A stretch of DNA of 64,000 bases from Siphonodentalium dalli (taxonomy: Eukaryota > Mollusca > Scaphopoda > Gadilida > Siphonodentaliidae): the NCBI GenBank assembly GCA_032622095.1, contig CP136066.1, positions 168,156,664-168,220,663 of the forward strand, given 5' to 3'. How positions within the stretch are numbered: position 1 is the first letter of the stretch; the number at the start of each line of letters is the position of its first letter. Positions 35,788-48,305 of this stretch are shown piece by piece. Position numbers and translations under genes: made by a program. Below the pieces are notes generated by a model. The model did no database searches. It was given only the letters and a program-made list of their open reading frames with translations, and had not been told where the DNA came from.

Positions 35788-36100
35788 GGACCCCGGTGGT
35801 CCCGTCGGTAGAATGCTCAGTGCATTATGCCGCCATATGCCGTCTAGCACTGACGAAGCTGGTTCGAACACCGACAAGCGCGGATTCGCGATCCACGCTA
35901 AGTGAGTATAACCCGATTCGTGTACTGGGCAAGTTTGTCGGTTACTTTCCGGGATAGGTGGTTTCTACACACAGCTGAGTGATTTATCGGTGAAATTTAC
36001 TCTCTGCGTAGACTTCTCCCCACCCATAAAACTGATAACGTCGTGACATCCGCACCACCCCTGCCCCGTGATCCCTGTCTAACGGCGACGGCATTCAGGT
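35788..36100 (+). repeat. tRNA-derived SINE
   Basis: The head reads GGACCCCGGTGGTCCCGTCG then GTAGAAT, which is A-box-like, and later GCTGGTTCGAACACCGAC, which matches a B box. A body follows containing GTTACTTTCCGGGATAGGTG and GTTTCTACACACAGCTGAGT. A real tRNA fold is not supported. The central domain is not assigned to a named SINE superfamily and the 3' limit is approximate. Confidence 0.6.
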
Positions 36101-36521
36101 ACCGCTATACAATATGGAGATAAGCCGCTTTCACGTGCTTAGATTTGGCGACACCAACACGACAATCTCGAACCAGCGCGCAGCACGCTTTTGTCCATAG
36201 ATTGTACAATAATCCGCCAATCCCAGCTTGGGACCAGGTGGTTTCGCGAGACCACGCCCTGACTTGGAACACCGTGATTATAAGGGTGGTCTAGACCAGA
36301 GATCAGAATTGAGCCGTATGTGTTTAGGATATCTGGTCATGCAGTAGCGTCGTTTTGATTGGACCCTTGAAATGAATTCGTAGAAAACACCAGCATTTGT
36401 GGTTTTCACAAGCCACAAAACAGTTGTAAAAATCATTTTGAAGGAACATGTCAATATCCGAGCAAAGCTCGATTGCGAATGAATCAACTTTGACATGATA
36501 ACACAAGCCGGCAGTCAAGTT

Positions 36522-36900
36522 TGACTGGCAAGTTTGCACGGTATGTTTTTGTGGGCATTTCGTCGTAGAAAACGTAATGGTGCCAGAATATGAACGGAAA
36601 GATGTACATAACATGCATCTTAACCAAAGCAAACGATATGAGAAGTAAAATTTATGTAGTTCCACTTGTAACGATGCTACTGTAATTTGCCTTCAAATAC
36701 TTGTATGATTTATTCTTGCGAGATAATTGCATGCTATTCACAGGCAAATTCCCCTAGCATCGCTACATGTGGAACTGCAGATATTTTACTTAGCACGTAG
36801 TTGCATATTATATGCTTGTTTCCGTTCATATTCTGGCACCATATCGTTTTCTACGACAAAATGCCTGCAAACCATACCGTGCAAACTTGCCAGTGTATGG
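36522..36900. repeat. inverted repeat, ~150-bp arms
   Basis: Bases 36522-36680 are the diverged reverse complement of 36752-36900. Paired words are GGCAAGTTTGCACGGTATG with CATACCGTGCAAACTTGCC, and GCCAGAATATGAACGGAAA with TTTCCGTTCATATTCTGGC. The spacer is about 70 bp. The neighbouring 36400-36510 resembles 38590-38720 in direct orientation. Confidence 0.75.
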
Positions 36901-36994
36901 ACGTACCCTTAGACACGCCCTCACTCGAGATTATTTACAGCTCCACCCCTTGATAAGATTGTTTGACAATTCTAAACTGCCGTCGAGAAAAGAC

Positions 36995-37424
36995 GGATTC
37001 GTCATCTCAGGTTTAGCCTCGGTAAAACTGGTTTAGCTGGACCGTCGAATTATATGGTTTATTTGCCGGTTTAAGCTTATAAAACGCAAAAATATATCGA
37101 AATTGACAAAAAACTTATCCCCACACACTGTATAGGTGTGACTGCTTCTCTCTTATAACTTTCCAATCAAAATATGCTCGATGTCGTAATTATTGATTTT
37201 CGCAATCAATAAAACGCGACGGTCCGCATTAGTACGATTAATTATCTCGACGAAGCATACACTACTGCTAAACCGGTTGTCTGGGTGGACCATGTTTAAA
37301 CCAGAGATGACGAATGCGCCACTTGACGTCCGGTCTCTTGACTAAACCTCGGATTTAGCTGTCAAACGGCGGTTTAAACCTAGAGGTTTACGTACACCAG
37401 ATTTAAACCTGATACGGCGAATCC
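36995..37424. mobile_element. 430-bp TIR repeat with GGATTCG ends
   Basis: The left end GGATTCGTCATCTCAGGTTT and the reversed right end GGATTCGCCGTATCAGGTTT are inverted repeats. An internal reversed copy (CCAGAGATGACGAATGCGCC) near 37300 suggests a nested relative. No coding content and no clear target duplication. Confidence 0.6.
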
Positions 37425-37754
37425 ATATTAAAATATAATCGCTCAAACCCACTAAACCTACTGGATTTAATAAACAGATAAAACATCTGCTACCAAATAG
37501 AAAACTATGCGAAAAACAGTATATCAATCTAATATAATATTGGCACAATACCAATATGGCAAATTGAACAACAAAAGTTCATTATATATTATCCAACTGC
37601 AAAATTACTTTCCAAATATACCTCATATTGTTAGGGCCTCAGCTAAAAACTCGCCCGCCGCCCCAAAAAGGCTATAGTCAAGGTATGGATCTGACAAACA
37701 CATACATGCTACAAACGATTAGAAGACTATTTAGATTAGTAATGACAAACGCAA

Positions 37755-38867
37755 TGGCCGGATTCGTCATCTCCGGTTTAAACCTCAGTTTAAACCTACA
37801 TTGGCGGTCCAGCCAAACCGGGTCTAAGGGTACGTTTTTGTCGTTCAGTTTACAGCTAATTGACAACTCGATTCGGTGATATGAGCATGCAGTCAAACTT
37901 CCCTACTACCAATCGGACTAAAAGACAGGCTGATATAATGGTTATTGACACGTCATAAATTATCGCGAACGCGTACATGCTCAATGGATTTATTCAATGA
38001 GAAACAAGTATCGCTCATGGACCATTAATCCGATCTCATTGTGGGTTTAAATCAATCTGACAAAGGGCATGTCTCTCAAAACGAGTTTCACGCGCTGTTC
38101 ATCACTTTGTTATAGTTATTTTGCGAGACGCTTTATCCGCAAAGACAAAAGTTGGTGTATTTATATGTATATCTGTATATATTAAATGGTATAGGAGCTG
38201 TCTATCTGAATGTCCGTTTGTCTTTTCACAACTTCTCCCATACCCCTGGACCGATTTCAATCAAATTAGGTGTGGTGACTCGGATGGTATTACGGCGTTA
38301 GGTTTTAAAATTTGCATTTAAAAATAAGAACAATTTAATTAAAAAAAAAAATTGTGTTGTTAATTTGAGTTGAATCTAACAAGAAACAAAATTTAAAATT
38401 TTAAGTAATATGTGTTTGTTTTAAATTTAATTATTAAAAAAAAAATTGAAATGTTCAAATGATCATTATAGAAGACATGCTTGATATAATGATGCATACA
38501 TATGCACATATTTCACCCTGCAATATGTCTCATATCTTTAGTATTGGGATGTCCACATATGTCTCATATCTTTAGTATTTGTGATTACCACAAGCCAAAA
38601 CAAAAAAACCTTAAGATAGTTGTAAAAATCATATTGAAGGAACATGTCCATATCTGAGCAAAGTTTGGGTGCGAATGAATCAACTGTGACATGATAACAC
38701 CCGTCGGCAGCCGCCACTTAGACACGCCCTCACTCTAGATTATTTGACGAATGCGTCACATAGACATGCGGTCTCGAGTTTGAACCACGGATTTAGCTGA
38801 CTCACTGCGGTTTAAGCCTAGAGGTTTACGTAGACCAGGTTTAAACCTGAGTTGACGAATCTGGCCA
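37755..38867. mobile_element. 1.1-kb TIR repeat, family copy B
   Basis: The ends are TGGCCGGATTCGTCATCTCC on the left and TGGCCAGATTCGTCAACTCA on the reversed right, both then GGTTTAAACCT. It shares its left 200 bp with 28141-28345 and an internal 283 bp (38063-38345) with 29464-29755, so both places descend from one composite family. No transposase is visible. Confidence 0.68.
38063..38345 (+). repeat. ~283-bp dispersed repeat, second copy
   Basis: Diverged copy of 29464-29755, with CTTTATCCGCAAAGACAAAA, GGTATAGGAGCTGTCTAT and CAAATTAGGTGTGGTGAC. It lies inside TIR repeat copy B. Confidence 0.75.
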
Positions 38868-39221
38868 GTATGTCCAATATGCAATAATGAAGACCGTATA
38901 CACTTTATAGCAATCTGTGAGCAATTCGCCAAACACATAAGTGGATTAATAAATCACATATGTGAAACTCTACCTGATATCATGGAAAAAACAACACTGA
39001 ACAATACCTATGGATTCTTGACACAAATAGCGACAGACTGTACCAAACTAAACATCATTGAATCATTTGATATCAACATAAAAACGAATTGAAATGCATG
39101 CCCGTGACTGCATATACTACATTCATGCACGAATCACTCACATCCTGAAACAACAGAACTCAATGTTAACTTAAGCAATGTATCCGAGCTGTACGGCCCT
39201 CCAAGGCCAATGAATATACAA

Positions 39222-39252
39222 TACTAGCAGGGTTACCCGGCGTTGTCCAGGT
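39222..39252 (-). mobile_element. Helitron-like terminal hairpin motif
   Basis: On the minus strand the sequence reads TAACCTGGACAACGCCGGGT then AACCCTGCTAG followed by T. This is a diverged form of the motif at 44149-44178: a short hairpin a few bases before a terminal CTAG, as at rolling-circle transposon 3' ends. The interior would extend toward higher coordinates; the other end was not found. Confidence 0.45.
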
Positions 39253-40145
39253 TAAAGTGACGAGAAACGCTCTGTTGTGGACATTTAGTGGGAATAGAGA
39301 ATACTATTGCTCAAAGTGTTATTCGTATTCTCATAAATTGTATATTATAATGGAATCACACACTTAACTATTATACATGGATTATTACGCGCGCCGCGTG
39401 TATACTAATGTAGAGATTCTCGTTTCGCCTGGGCGCTGACATTCACATGGGTGTTTTATTTATAGTATGGAAATTTTTGGGATGATTAGAAGTCGAACTG
39501 CGAGCCGGGGGCCGAGTCCGGTAAAAGGTGTAGTTGGGAATTTCAATTTCGTTTATTGTCGTTAAATAACGTTATGTCAATTATGTTGATTTGTGGTTTG
39601 TGATAAGCTATGTCAATTACAAATAAAAGAAATGAAAAAAATAATTTGTAAGTCTTATATTTCAACTTTTATAGACTGTTTTTGTTCTGCAGCCCACTGG
39701 TGGTTGCGGTCGGAAACGGCGGAGTCGGCCACCGGTTCGTTAATTAGGTGCTGGTTGTTATTGTTATTTTAACGGAATTCTGTGTTGGTCATTCGCGAAA
39801 CCAATATATTTTATATTCTATAATTACAATCATGGGTATATAATATATGATCTTGAGCGCGTTATCATTTCTGACATTGGTTTTCTTGTAAGTAGTGGCT
39901 CACCTTTTAGGTGAGATTGTCATGCTTGTTTATCGCGATTAATTCGTCCCACTAATAAAGAGGTATTCATTTATGTACAATTGCGCGGCTTCAGAGTTAT
40001 CATTTTAAATTGTGTAGTCGACGTGGTTGGAATTGACGTTTGTTTTTGTTTTTATAATTTTTATTGGGATCAAAACATGAACACCATAAACACGTTAAGT
40101 CGCAAACAAATAAAATACGACGATTTATTTTACATAGAGATGTAT
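39253..40145. other. no gene recognised
   Basis: AT-rich sequence with a CGGCGGAGTCGGCCACCGG GC-rich patch near 39717. Possibly the body of the element ending at 39222. Confidence 0.35.
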
Positions 40146-41875
40146 AAAACAATCTCCCATAGTATCGTATGCGCCACAGGCGCTGGAGACTAATGCTACT
40201 GCCCGCATAAATAATATGTATAAGGTGGCCCGCCCATCACACCATCCCGTCACCCATAGTATATTATGCGCCGCAGGCGCCCCTATATTTGTCCACCGAT
40301 GAAGCAGACTGAACCCACCTCCCATAGTATCTTATGCGCCACACGCGCTGGAGACTAATGCTACTTCCCACATAAATAATATGTATAAGGTGGCCCGCCC
40401 ATCACACCATCCCGCCACCCATAGTATATTATGCGCCGCAGGCGCCCCTATATTTGTCCACCGAGGAAGCAGACTGAACCCATCTACCATAGTATCGTAT
40501 GCGCCACATGCGCTGGAGACTAATGCTACTGCCCACATAAATAATATGTATAAGGTGGTCCGCCCACCACCCCATCCCGCCACCCATAGTATATTAGGCG
40601 CCCCTATATTTGTCCACCGAGGAAGCAGACTGAACCCACCTCCCATAGTATCTTATGCGCCACAGGCGCTGGAGACTAATGCTACTGCCCACATAAATAA
40701 TATGTATAAGGTGGCCCGCCCACCACCCCATCCCGCCACCCATAGTATATTATGCGCCGAAGGCGCCCCTATATTTGTCCACCGAGGAAGCAGACTGAAC
40801 CCACCTCCCATAGTATCTTATGCGCCACAGGCGCTGGAGACTAATGCTACTGCCCACATAAATAATATGTATAAGGTGGCCCGCCCATCACACCATCCCG
40901 CCACCCATAGTATATTATGCGCCGCAGGCGCCCCTATATTTGTCCACCGAGTAAGCAGACTGAACCCATCTGCCATAGTATCTTATGCGCCACAGGCGCT
41001 GGAGACTAATGCTACTGCCCACATAAATAATATGTATAAGGTGGCCCGCCCACCACCCCATCCCGCCACCCATAGTATATTATGCGCCGCAGGCGCCCCT
41101 ATATTTGTCCACCGAGGAAGCAGACTGAACCCACCTCCCATAGTATCTTATGCGCCACAGGCGCTGGAGACTAATGCTACTGCCCACATAAATAATATGT
41201 ATAAGGTGGCCCGCCCACCACCCCATCCCGCCACCCATAGTATATTATGCGCCGCAGGCGCCCCTATATTTGTCCACCGAGGAAGCAGACTGAACCCACC
41301 TCCCATAGTATATTATGCGCCACAGGCGCTGGAGACTAATGCTACTGCTCACATAAATAATATGTATAAGGTGGCCCGCCCACCACCCCATCCCGCCACC
41401 CATAGTATATTATGCGCCGCAGGCGCCCCTATATTTGTCCACCGAGGAAGCAGACTGAACCCACCTCCCATAGTATCTTATGCGCCACAGGCGCTGGAGA
41501 CTAATGCTACTGCCCACATAAATAATATGTATAAGGTGGCCCGCCCACCACCCCATCCCGCCACCCATAGTATATTATGCGCCGCAGGCGCCCCTATATT
41601 TGTCCACCGAGGAAGCAGACTGAACCCATCTGCCATAGTATCTTATGCGCCACAGGCGCTGGAGACTAATGCTACTGCCCACATAAATAATATGTATAAG
41701 GTGGCCCTCCCACCACCCCATCCCGCCACCCATAGTATATTATGCGCCGCATGCGCCCCTAGATCATTAGAGTATTTACTCGAGGAAGCAGACTGAACCC
41801 ATCTCCCATAGTATCTTATGCGCCACAGGCGCTGGAAACTAATGCTACTGCCCGCATAAATATAATGTATAAGGT
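40146..41875. repeat. 165-bp satellite, ~10 copies
   Basis: The word CGCTGGAGAC recurs at 40181, 40346, 40511, 40667, 40832, 40997, 41162, 41327, 41492 and 41657, exactly 165 bp apart except for one 9-bp deletion. A last diverged unit starts at 41830. Each unit has two related halves (97 + 68 bp) that share CATAGTAT(C/A)TTATGCGCC and CAGGCGC. Because 165 is divisible by three, a plus-strand frame stays open for 471 codons (40381-41796) as 55-residue repeats; minus-strand frames are open too. It is treated as non-coding. Confidence 0.95.
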
Positions 41876-43679
41876 GAGACACCTGGTTGTCATATCTCCA
41901 TGAAGATACAGTTGTTGTAAAGAAATGACCAGGTGGTTCTCTAATTATTCTCAGTTTAAAGGAAATGTTGCTTTATATCAGCTACATGTGCCCGACAGAG
42001 TGAGATTTTAAGTTGTTAATGTGAGGTTATGAATCGGTTCTTAAAAATGAAAGAAATCCTCTGTATCGGGCAGATGTACCATTTTCAGATGCCAGTATTG
42101 GAGGATCCTGAAAAGTCATATGACTGATTTATTTTATCTGAGAAGAAACTATATTTGACAGCACACTGTGACCACAAACAGGCCGTCTATACATTTCCAT
42201 CTCTCTTGACAATTTGTATCTTTTTTTGGTGGAAAATATCTTGAATGAGCCAGACTCAATTGTGTTATAATACAAAAATATGAATCCCCCAAATCCAGTT
42301 GATATATTTGTTCAAGTGACTTCATTCGGTCACTTTGTCGAGGTTGTGAACTTTTTACACCAAAAACTCATTAGAACGAATTATGGAGATGACTATATAT
42401 TACTCTAGTGGATATTGGCGACTAAAACATTCTTTTAAATTATAAATGGCCCCCATCCTCACACAAACGGCACCAATTTGGCGTCTTTAAATAACTCGAT
42501 TAGATTCCTCGAATCATGGACATGAATATGTTTTTCTTAGATCAGATTTTGTTGTGTGGCCGAATGGTGGTGGAAAATACTGTCTCGTCATTCACGATCC
42601 ACGAAACAAGCCATATAGTCCATGAGCCAGGACCGAGAATGGTACCATTTTGGTGGGCAAATTCTATCAACATTTTTCTCAAAGCTTTTAAGCTCAAGTT
42701 TATATGATGGCTGGGGCGCACTGTGGCAGCGTAGCTTAGTGTGCAAAATCTGTGTTTCCATGGCAACGGATGGTGTTTTTGGCCAGTGTAAAAGATATGC
42801 CTATAATGGTCTACAACTAGAAAGTTCAATGCATTAACTATATCTTTGCATTCGTATGGGGTGACACCCTTGGCGGACTTTCTTTTGGCATGAGAGATTT
42901 CATCTCTAGAGGTCAAGGTCATACACAAAGTTCAAGGTCATTCACCAAAATATTAGCTTTTTTCATATCGGGTCATACATTTTCTACCCACTGATTTTAT
43001 AGATCAGTTTTGAATACGTTATCTTTGTTCCTAAATAATCTGTAGCGTATGTTCTACATGGTGAACTGCATTATTGTTGAAACCGACATGTCGGTCATGA
43101 GATATAGGCCTTTAAACTTGGCGACCATTTTCCACAATGGGTCAAAATAAGTTAGTTCACAATATATCATGCTTCTGTGTAGTCCAGGCGATTGGTGCAT
43201 GGGAATGTAAGAAATGCACAACTTATGATAAAGGCATGAAACTTCCAATATATGTTCCTTGGACCTTACTGATCATTTTCAGATATGGAACCCGCCGAGA
43301 TTTGGCGCTGCTTAGCAACGCTGTCTAGGCAACTACCCGAAAGTATAAAATGCTCATTACAGTATTTCATTCAACTTAAGTTCTTTTGAATTGCATATTT
43401 GAGGTATAGTTGTGACATAGGATGAATTACACAGACTTGTGTCCTTGTTTCCTATCATAATGTCCATCACAACCGTTGCTATGCAGCTACCCAGTCAGTA
43501 AAATGTATAATTCGCACTCTTCTGGTGGCATTTTGGGACCAGAATTGATGGTAGATTTGTCTGAAATACATTTTACATATCGTCGGCTGTATTCAAAGTA
43601 GACCCCGAAGCCACGACAAATAGTTTTCGCGACTGGCTCAACCGATTTCGTGGCTGGTTAACTTGCTTTATATGTTGAA
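41876..43679. other. no gene recognised
   Basis: Moderately AT-rich sequence. A GTCAAGGTCATACACAAAGT / TTCAAGGTCATTCAC pair near 42912-42942 is a common dispersed phrase. The minus-strand open frame 42542-42928 has no recognised domain. Confidence 0.4.
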
Positions 43680-44178
43680 GACCTCTGTCTGTCTGTCTGT
43701 ATGTATGTCTGTATAGTACATGTATGTCATTGATACAAATCTACGATTCTCGACCGATCGGGACGAAACTTGGTACGTGTGTGTAGTTTGACCAGGCGGT
43801 CGTCAACGTCGTATTGGCGAGCCCGTGCGGCGCCCGCTTCGCGCATGCGCAGACGAGATATCGGAAACGGGTGGAGCTATCGACTTGAAATTTGCTATGT
43901 GAATGTATCTTGCCCCGCATACGAATTTTATCGGGTCGCCGAGTCCGTGCGACGCCAGCTTCGCGCATGCGCAGACCAGATCTCGGAAACGGGTGGAGCT
44001 ATCGACTTGAAGTTTGCTATGTGAATGTATCTTGCCCCGGATACGAATTTTATCGGGTCGCCGAGCCCGTGCGACGCCAGCTTCGCGCATGCGCAGACCA
44101 GACCTCGGAAACGGGTGGAGCTATCGACTTGAAATTTGGTTTTTTAATAGCCCGGACAACGTCGGGCTCATCGGCTAG
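43680..44178 (+). mobile_element. Helitron-like non-autonomous repeat with 122-bp tandem core
   Basis: A CTGTCTGTCTGTCTGTATGT tract lies at 43685-43710. It is followed by ~2.8 copies of an exact 122-bp period marked by GCGCATGCGCAGAC at 43841, 43963 and 44085. The end is AGCCCGGACAACGTCGGGCT, a hairpin, then CATCGG and CTAG at 44175-44178, followed by T. A microsatellite, a tandem core and a hairpin before CTAG resemble Helitron/Helentron-derived repeats. The 5' end is not defined. Confidence 0.55.
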
Positions 44179-44222
44179 TAATGATATATAATAATGCAAA
44201 CTATTTTCTATCTCTTCTACAG

Positions 44223-44472
44223 GTTATGTGCATATATTGACAAATGCCAGCGATGTCCGAGACTGGGTCGTGTCGATATAAACAATTTATACTTTAACCC
44301 TTGCAATACCGAATGGATGCACCCATTCAGTTGTATGAAAGCATGCATTGTGATAGTCTATTCCACATTAAGGGGCCGGTGTTCTGATAATATAACAACC
44401 GTGGCATGTCCATGCGAGTATGCCAATATTAGGCAATGCGGTTTAGTTCTTTGCGATTCACAGTACAGTTGA
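44223..44472 (+). CDS. possible cysteine-rich terminal exon
   Basis: An acceptor-like TTTTCTATCTCTTCTACAG ends at 44222. The downstream frame is open to a stop at 44470-44472 and holds 11 cysteines in about 83 residues. These include CAYIDKCQRCP, a CNTEWMHPFSCMKAC stretch and VACPCEYANIRQCGLVLC. Dense, spaced cysteines suggest an extracellular disulfide-rich domain. It starts 44 bp after the Helitron-like CTAG end. I recognise no family, and no other exons of the gene are visible. It could be a chance open frame. Confidence 0.32.
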
Positions 44473-45754
44473 GCTTGACATATAAGCCCATGCACACGGC
44501 TCAGCCGTTTTACAATTCCGACGGCGGAGATTTTTTTTATGTGGCTGGCGTTAGAGATAATATGGCTGGCGGCGGCTTGTGGTCAATATGGCTGGCAGCG
44601 GCGGCGTGCGATGGCGGCTTCGGGCTCTAATTCAAAGACCTCGTAAAACGATTTTTCGCCCGAAAAGTGTTTTTCTCGAATTCGGAATCTACGTATCAAA
44701 ATACATCAGATAAATTCTCATCAGGACCGAAATCCAATGATCAGAAATCAGAGTTTTAGGCATATGACTTAACCTCGTATTTTCAGTGAACTTTTTTGAC
44801 AGTTCAGAAAAGACGTAAAAATTATATGAGGTTTCTCAGCAAGAACAGCGGCCACGCTGTTGACACAGACGTCATATAAATTACGCGCCAAAAAACTTTG
44901 CATTATAGTCAAGGCGCGGATGGAGGGGGTGTTATATTATTATTGGGACAAGTGTTATATGTTAGCAACATTATCACTGATTCCGAATCCCGTTTGCCGC
45001 ACAGAAAAAAGTTGCAGCCAAAATACTAAGGATATCGGTCCTATTTCCAAGGTCGTCCCTCGAAATTTAACGACGTTTTTGCCGACTACTGTAGAGTGGT
45101 TACTGCAACAAAAAACGTCCATAGATAGTCAACTGTCGAGTGAATCGTCTTAGAATGAACGAATACAACATGTGTTGATATGTTCTGAATGCAGTTGATA
45201 TGTTCTGAATGTAGTTGTCGATTTCTCTACTATAATGACATCGTGACGACTGCAAAATATTTTTCGTGACAATTCGAAGAAATGTTCCCTTTTCAACTAT
45301 ATTTGAAAGAACACTATACTATAGATCAGGTAATTTTACATATCATTAGAATATAATGCGATGGCGCATTTATGGATAGTTCCCGAGTAAAAGCCGGAAT
45401 GCTAACCCTCACCCAAAGGAGATCAACTGGCAGGCGCTGTCCATACGATATTTAGCCTATCGATTTCGTCAATATAGAGACTGAGTCATTCGTTGAGAAA
45501 TATAAATTTAGCTATTCCAATTCGTTCCAGAGCTATATAAATTACTGTTTTATGGATATCTGAGTTTAACACTTGGAATTTCGTGAATGCATTACTGGGC
45601 CATGATTAATATACGCCCTCATTCTACGCGATTCGATCCAGGCCCCACACATAACCCTTAAAGCCCGAAAACTAACTTGACCATCGTGCATCTTTTATTA
45701 AACTTTACACATTTGAACTGTTCGATATTAACACGAAACAAAACTGGATATGTA
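44473..45754. other. no gene recognised
   Basis: A GC-rich GGCTGGCGGCGGCTTGTGG patch lies at about 44563. The open frame 44860-45153 has no recognised domain. Confidence 0.4.
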
Positions 45755-46145
45755 TATACCAGACAAGATGGCGACGGACCAAGATGACCGCATTTCCGGG
45801 GACCGCGGGGATATACTCCACTCATTTCGATCTCATCTTAAGTTACAAATATGACAGAAAACATGCAATACAACTTAGTATTTGTGTTACAATGACGTAT
45901 TGGTTTTTACATTCGAAGTTCACACAATATGACAGATATACGTTACGTATATCTGTCACTTCTTGTGAAATTCGTTTGTAAAAATAAAAAATGGCGGTCA
46001 AAATCCTGGTGCAATAAAATTGGGAAATTTCGTTAAATTTAATCATTCTTTACTATTTATACCTATATTATACCTATCTATAAACCTATAGCATTAAATG
46101 ACCAGTTGCGCAACCAGATATGATGTCCAATCCAAATCCGATTAT
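45755..46145 (+). repeat. diverged fragment related to FB1 inner region
   Basis: AAGATGGCGACGGACC, GCATTTCCGGGGACCGCGGG and ATATACTCCACTCATTTC, then CCAGTTGCGCAACCAGATAT and GATGTCCAATCCAAAT occur in the same order as in FB1 at 7605-7850. It may be a relic of a third foldback-family element. Confidence 0.45.
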
Positions 46146-48305
46146 TGTGTGCCATATCACGAGGATTTGGCCTTTGTGTGTCCCTCAAAATCGAATTTCG
46201 AAGTATGTGTACTAAATTTCTAAACAAATTATCAATGTTTACTTAAATGTCCCGAATAGAGCACACGTATAGTGATATGTATATCAGTTATGGACCACAT
46301 TGCCTGAGTCGTAATTTCGCTAAAATCCGGATTGAGAATCCGAAGCCGATTACGGGGGCGGAGCTAATTCCCGATTCTAGGTCAGATTTAGAAATCCACG
46401 TGGTCTCCGAAACTATGTTTAATGTTCTCCCAGCGTCAAACATGGCTCATGTATTTGACACAAGTATCAATTGTATCTTATATTTATAAAGTTCATGTTT
46501 GTTGTGAAAGTCATGCCTTTCTTCTATGTGTATATACACGGCACATAATTTGCTGCCAATCCGACTTAATCGCATCTTTTTTTCAAGTTAAAGTGTGTTT
46601 ATTGATGATGGCAAGCATATCTAAACGTGACAGCTCTAGGCCTCCTGAATCAAATTCCGAAGATGCTGTGAAGAACACACGAAACTTGTCAGTTGAACAG
46701 GGACGTGACGACAGGGGTTGATTGGGTGTCTCGACCCCCACCCCGAACTTTGGTACAATTTGCTAAGCTGTGCAGTCATTCATACGTGAGGACAATCAGG
46801 ATTATTTTGACTAACTGTTTCAAATAATGATACGTACAAGCCAACAAACGCAACAAACAAACCCGATTTTAAATAAATACATATACAAACTTATGACTAA
46901 CTCGGGAGAGGGGGTGTCCAGTGATCTGTAAAAATGTTCAACTTGTTTTGGTAGTCATGTTGCTTTGCCATTACTAATTATTTATTTTTTCAGTGTAATA
47001 ACATATGGGAGAGGGGGTACCATTAAGTGAGTCAGTACTTGTCCCCCAATTCCTTTGTATGTATAAACAAATGTATGTGTTATATATCATGTGTTATCTA
47101 AATTTGACATATATTTGAAATAAATATATCTAAACTAACCTTTGGTACATTCCAGCAGTCGGAAATTTCATGCATGACCCAACATTAGTTGGACATTAAT
47201 TTGACACCATATATAGGTTGGCATTGTTCTCATTGTTTGATTTTTTTCAACCAGTAAAAGTTGGTAATTTTCCAATCTTAGTGTTTGTCAGATTGGATAT
47301 TTCCAAGGGGAGCAAATTGAATTCTGCGAACCTGTGAGATTGATGTTTGGTTCAATTGGGGGGGGGGGGATGCAGTTGGCCGGAAATTTGAGGAAACTTC
47401 TAGCCACGTCCCTAGAACATGTGTCTGTTGTCTATACCGAGACTATTGTGCAAAACGACTGCATTTAACGAAACAAAACAATATGTTAAACATGAAATTG
47501 CTATAACTTTAAGACTAGATGATAGTACATACGTGTATCTGATAACCCATCGATACCATATAATCCTACTATTTCTTGAATAAGAAGAAACATTATAATA
47601 ACGAACACAGCAGAAGACATATCCATGCAGGTTCATATGAATTCGGTCAATGGTGACGTATCCGCCGAATTCGAAATCGACATGCGTTCGGGCGGTATTT
47701 TAAGGATGGAATTATGAAATGGACATATGAAAGTGACAATCAACAATGATTTGCAATTGCTTCGCCATCAACCGAAGTGCTCCCCCAGCGTTACTATCAA
47801 TAGCGTTATTTTTGGCTAATTTCAGTAATATTCTCCAAGTTTACATTCAATAAAACAAATTTGTCTCCGCATTTAAAATTCTTTGACATAGATCGTTTAT
47901 ATTCTGCAATAATTTGTACACAAGAGACGGATTCTTATGTTTTATTGTGTTTTTAAATTCTGAGGTGGCGAAATCTCGGTTTGTTTACATTACGAACATT
48001 TGAGTCCGTAATCGGAATCCGAATCCCAATCGGATTACCACGAAATTGAGATTACGGTCTGTTCGTTTACTGATTCTGCCAATTTCTGGTCTGTTCTTTT
48101 GCCGAACCAAGTCGTACGGGGACCAATCTGTAATCTAAATCCAGAATCTGAATCGGATTTTAGCGAAATAACGCCTCTGTTTGAGTAGAAATTAAGCCAC
48201 CACTAGAAAAAAAAGTGGACAAAATGGCGACAAAGGTATCAAAATTGTGCAGTTTATGCTAAACGTCACCAGTTCGTGTCCATCTGTACGAAAACTATTA
48301 GTTAG
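46146..48305. other. no gene recognised
   Basis: Two segments, 46300-46345 and 47995-48170, are loosely inverted around GGATTTTAGCGAAAT and CGTAATCGG…CGGATT. The frame containing 46605-46721 is hydrophilic and could be a short exon, but splice sites are poor. A G run lies at about 47361. Confidence 0.4.

Noticed and set aside
35788-35872. functional tRNA gene on the plus strand
   Set aside because: It has A- and B-box-like words but no cloverleaf, and it continues into a SINE body.
40381-41796. 471-residue open frame as a repetitive protein gene
   Set aside because: It lies wholly in a 165-bp satellite; the frame is open because the period is divisible by three. Frames on the other strand are also open, and there is no start context, signal peptide or domain. 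Kept as a finding only.
42542-42928. 128-codon minus-strand open frame
   Set aside because: No domain or splice context, and short frames occur on both strands across this stretch.
46605-46721. short hydrophilic coding exon (MMASISKRDSS…)
   Set aside because: Composition is plausible, but there is no convincing donor site and no recognised domain or neighbouring exon.
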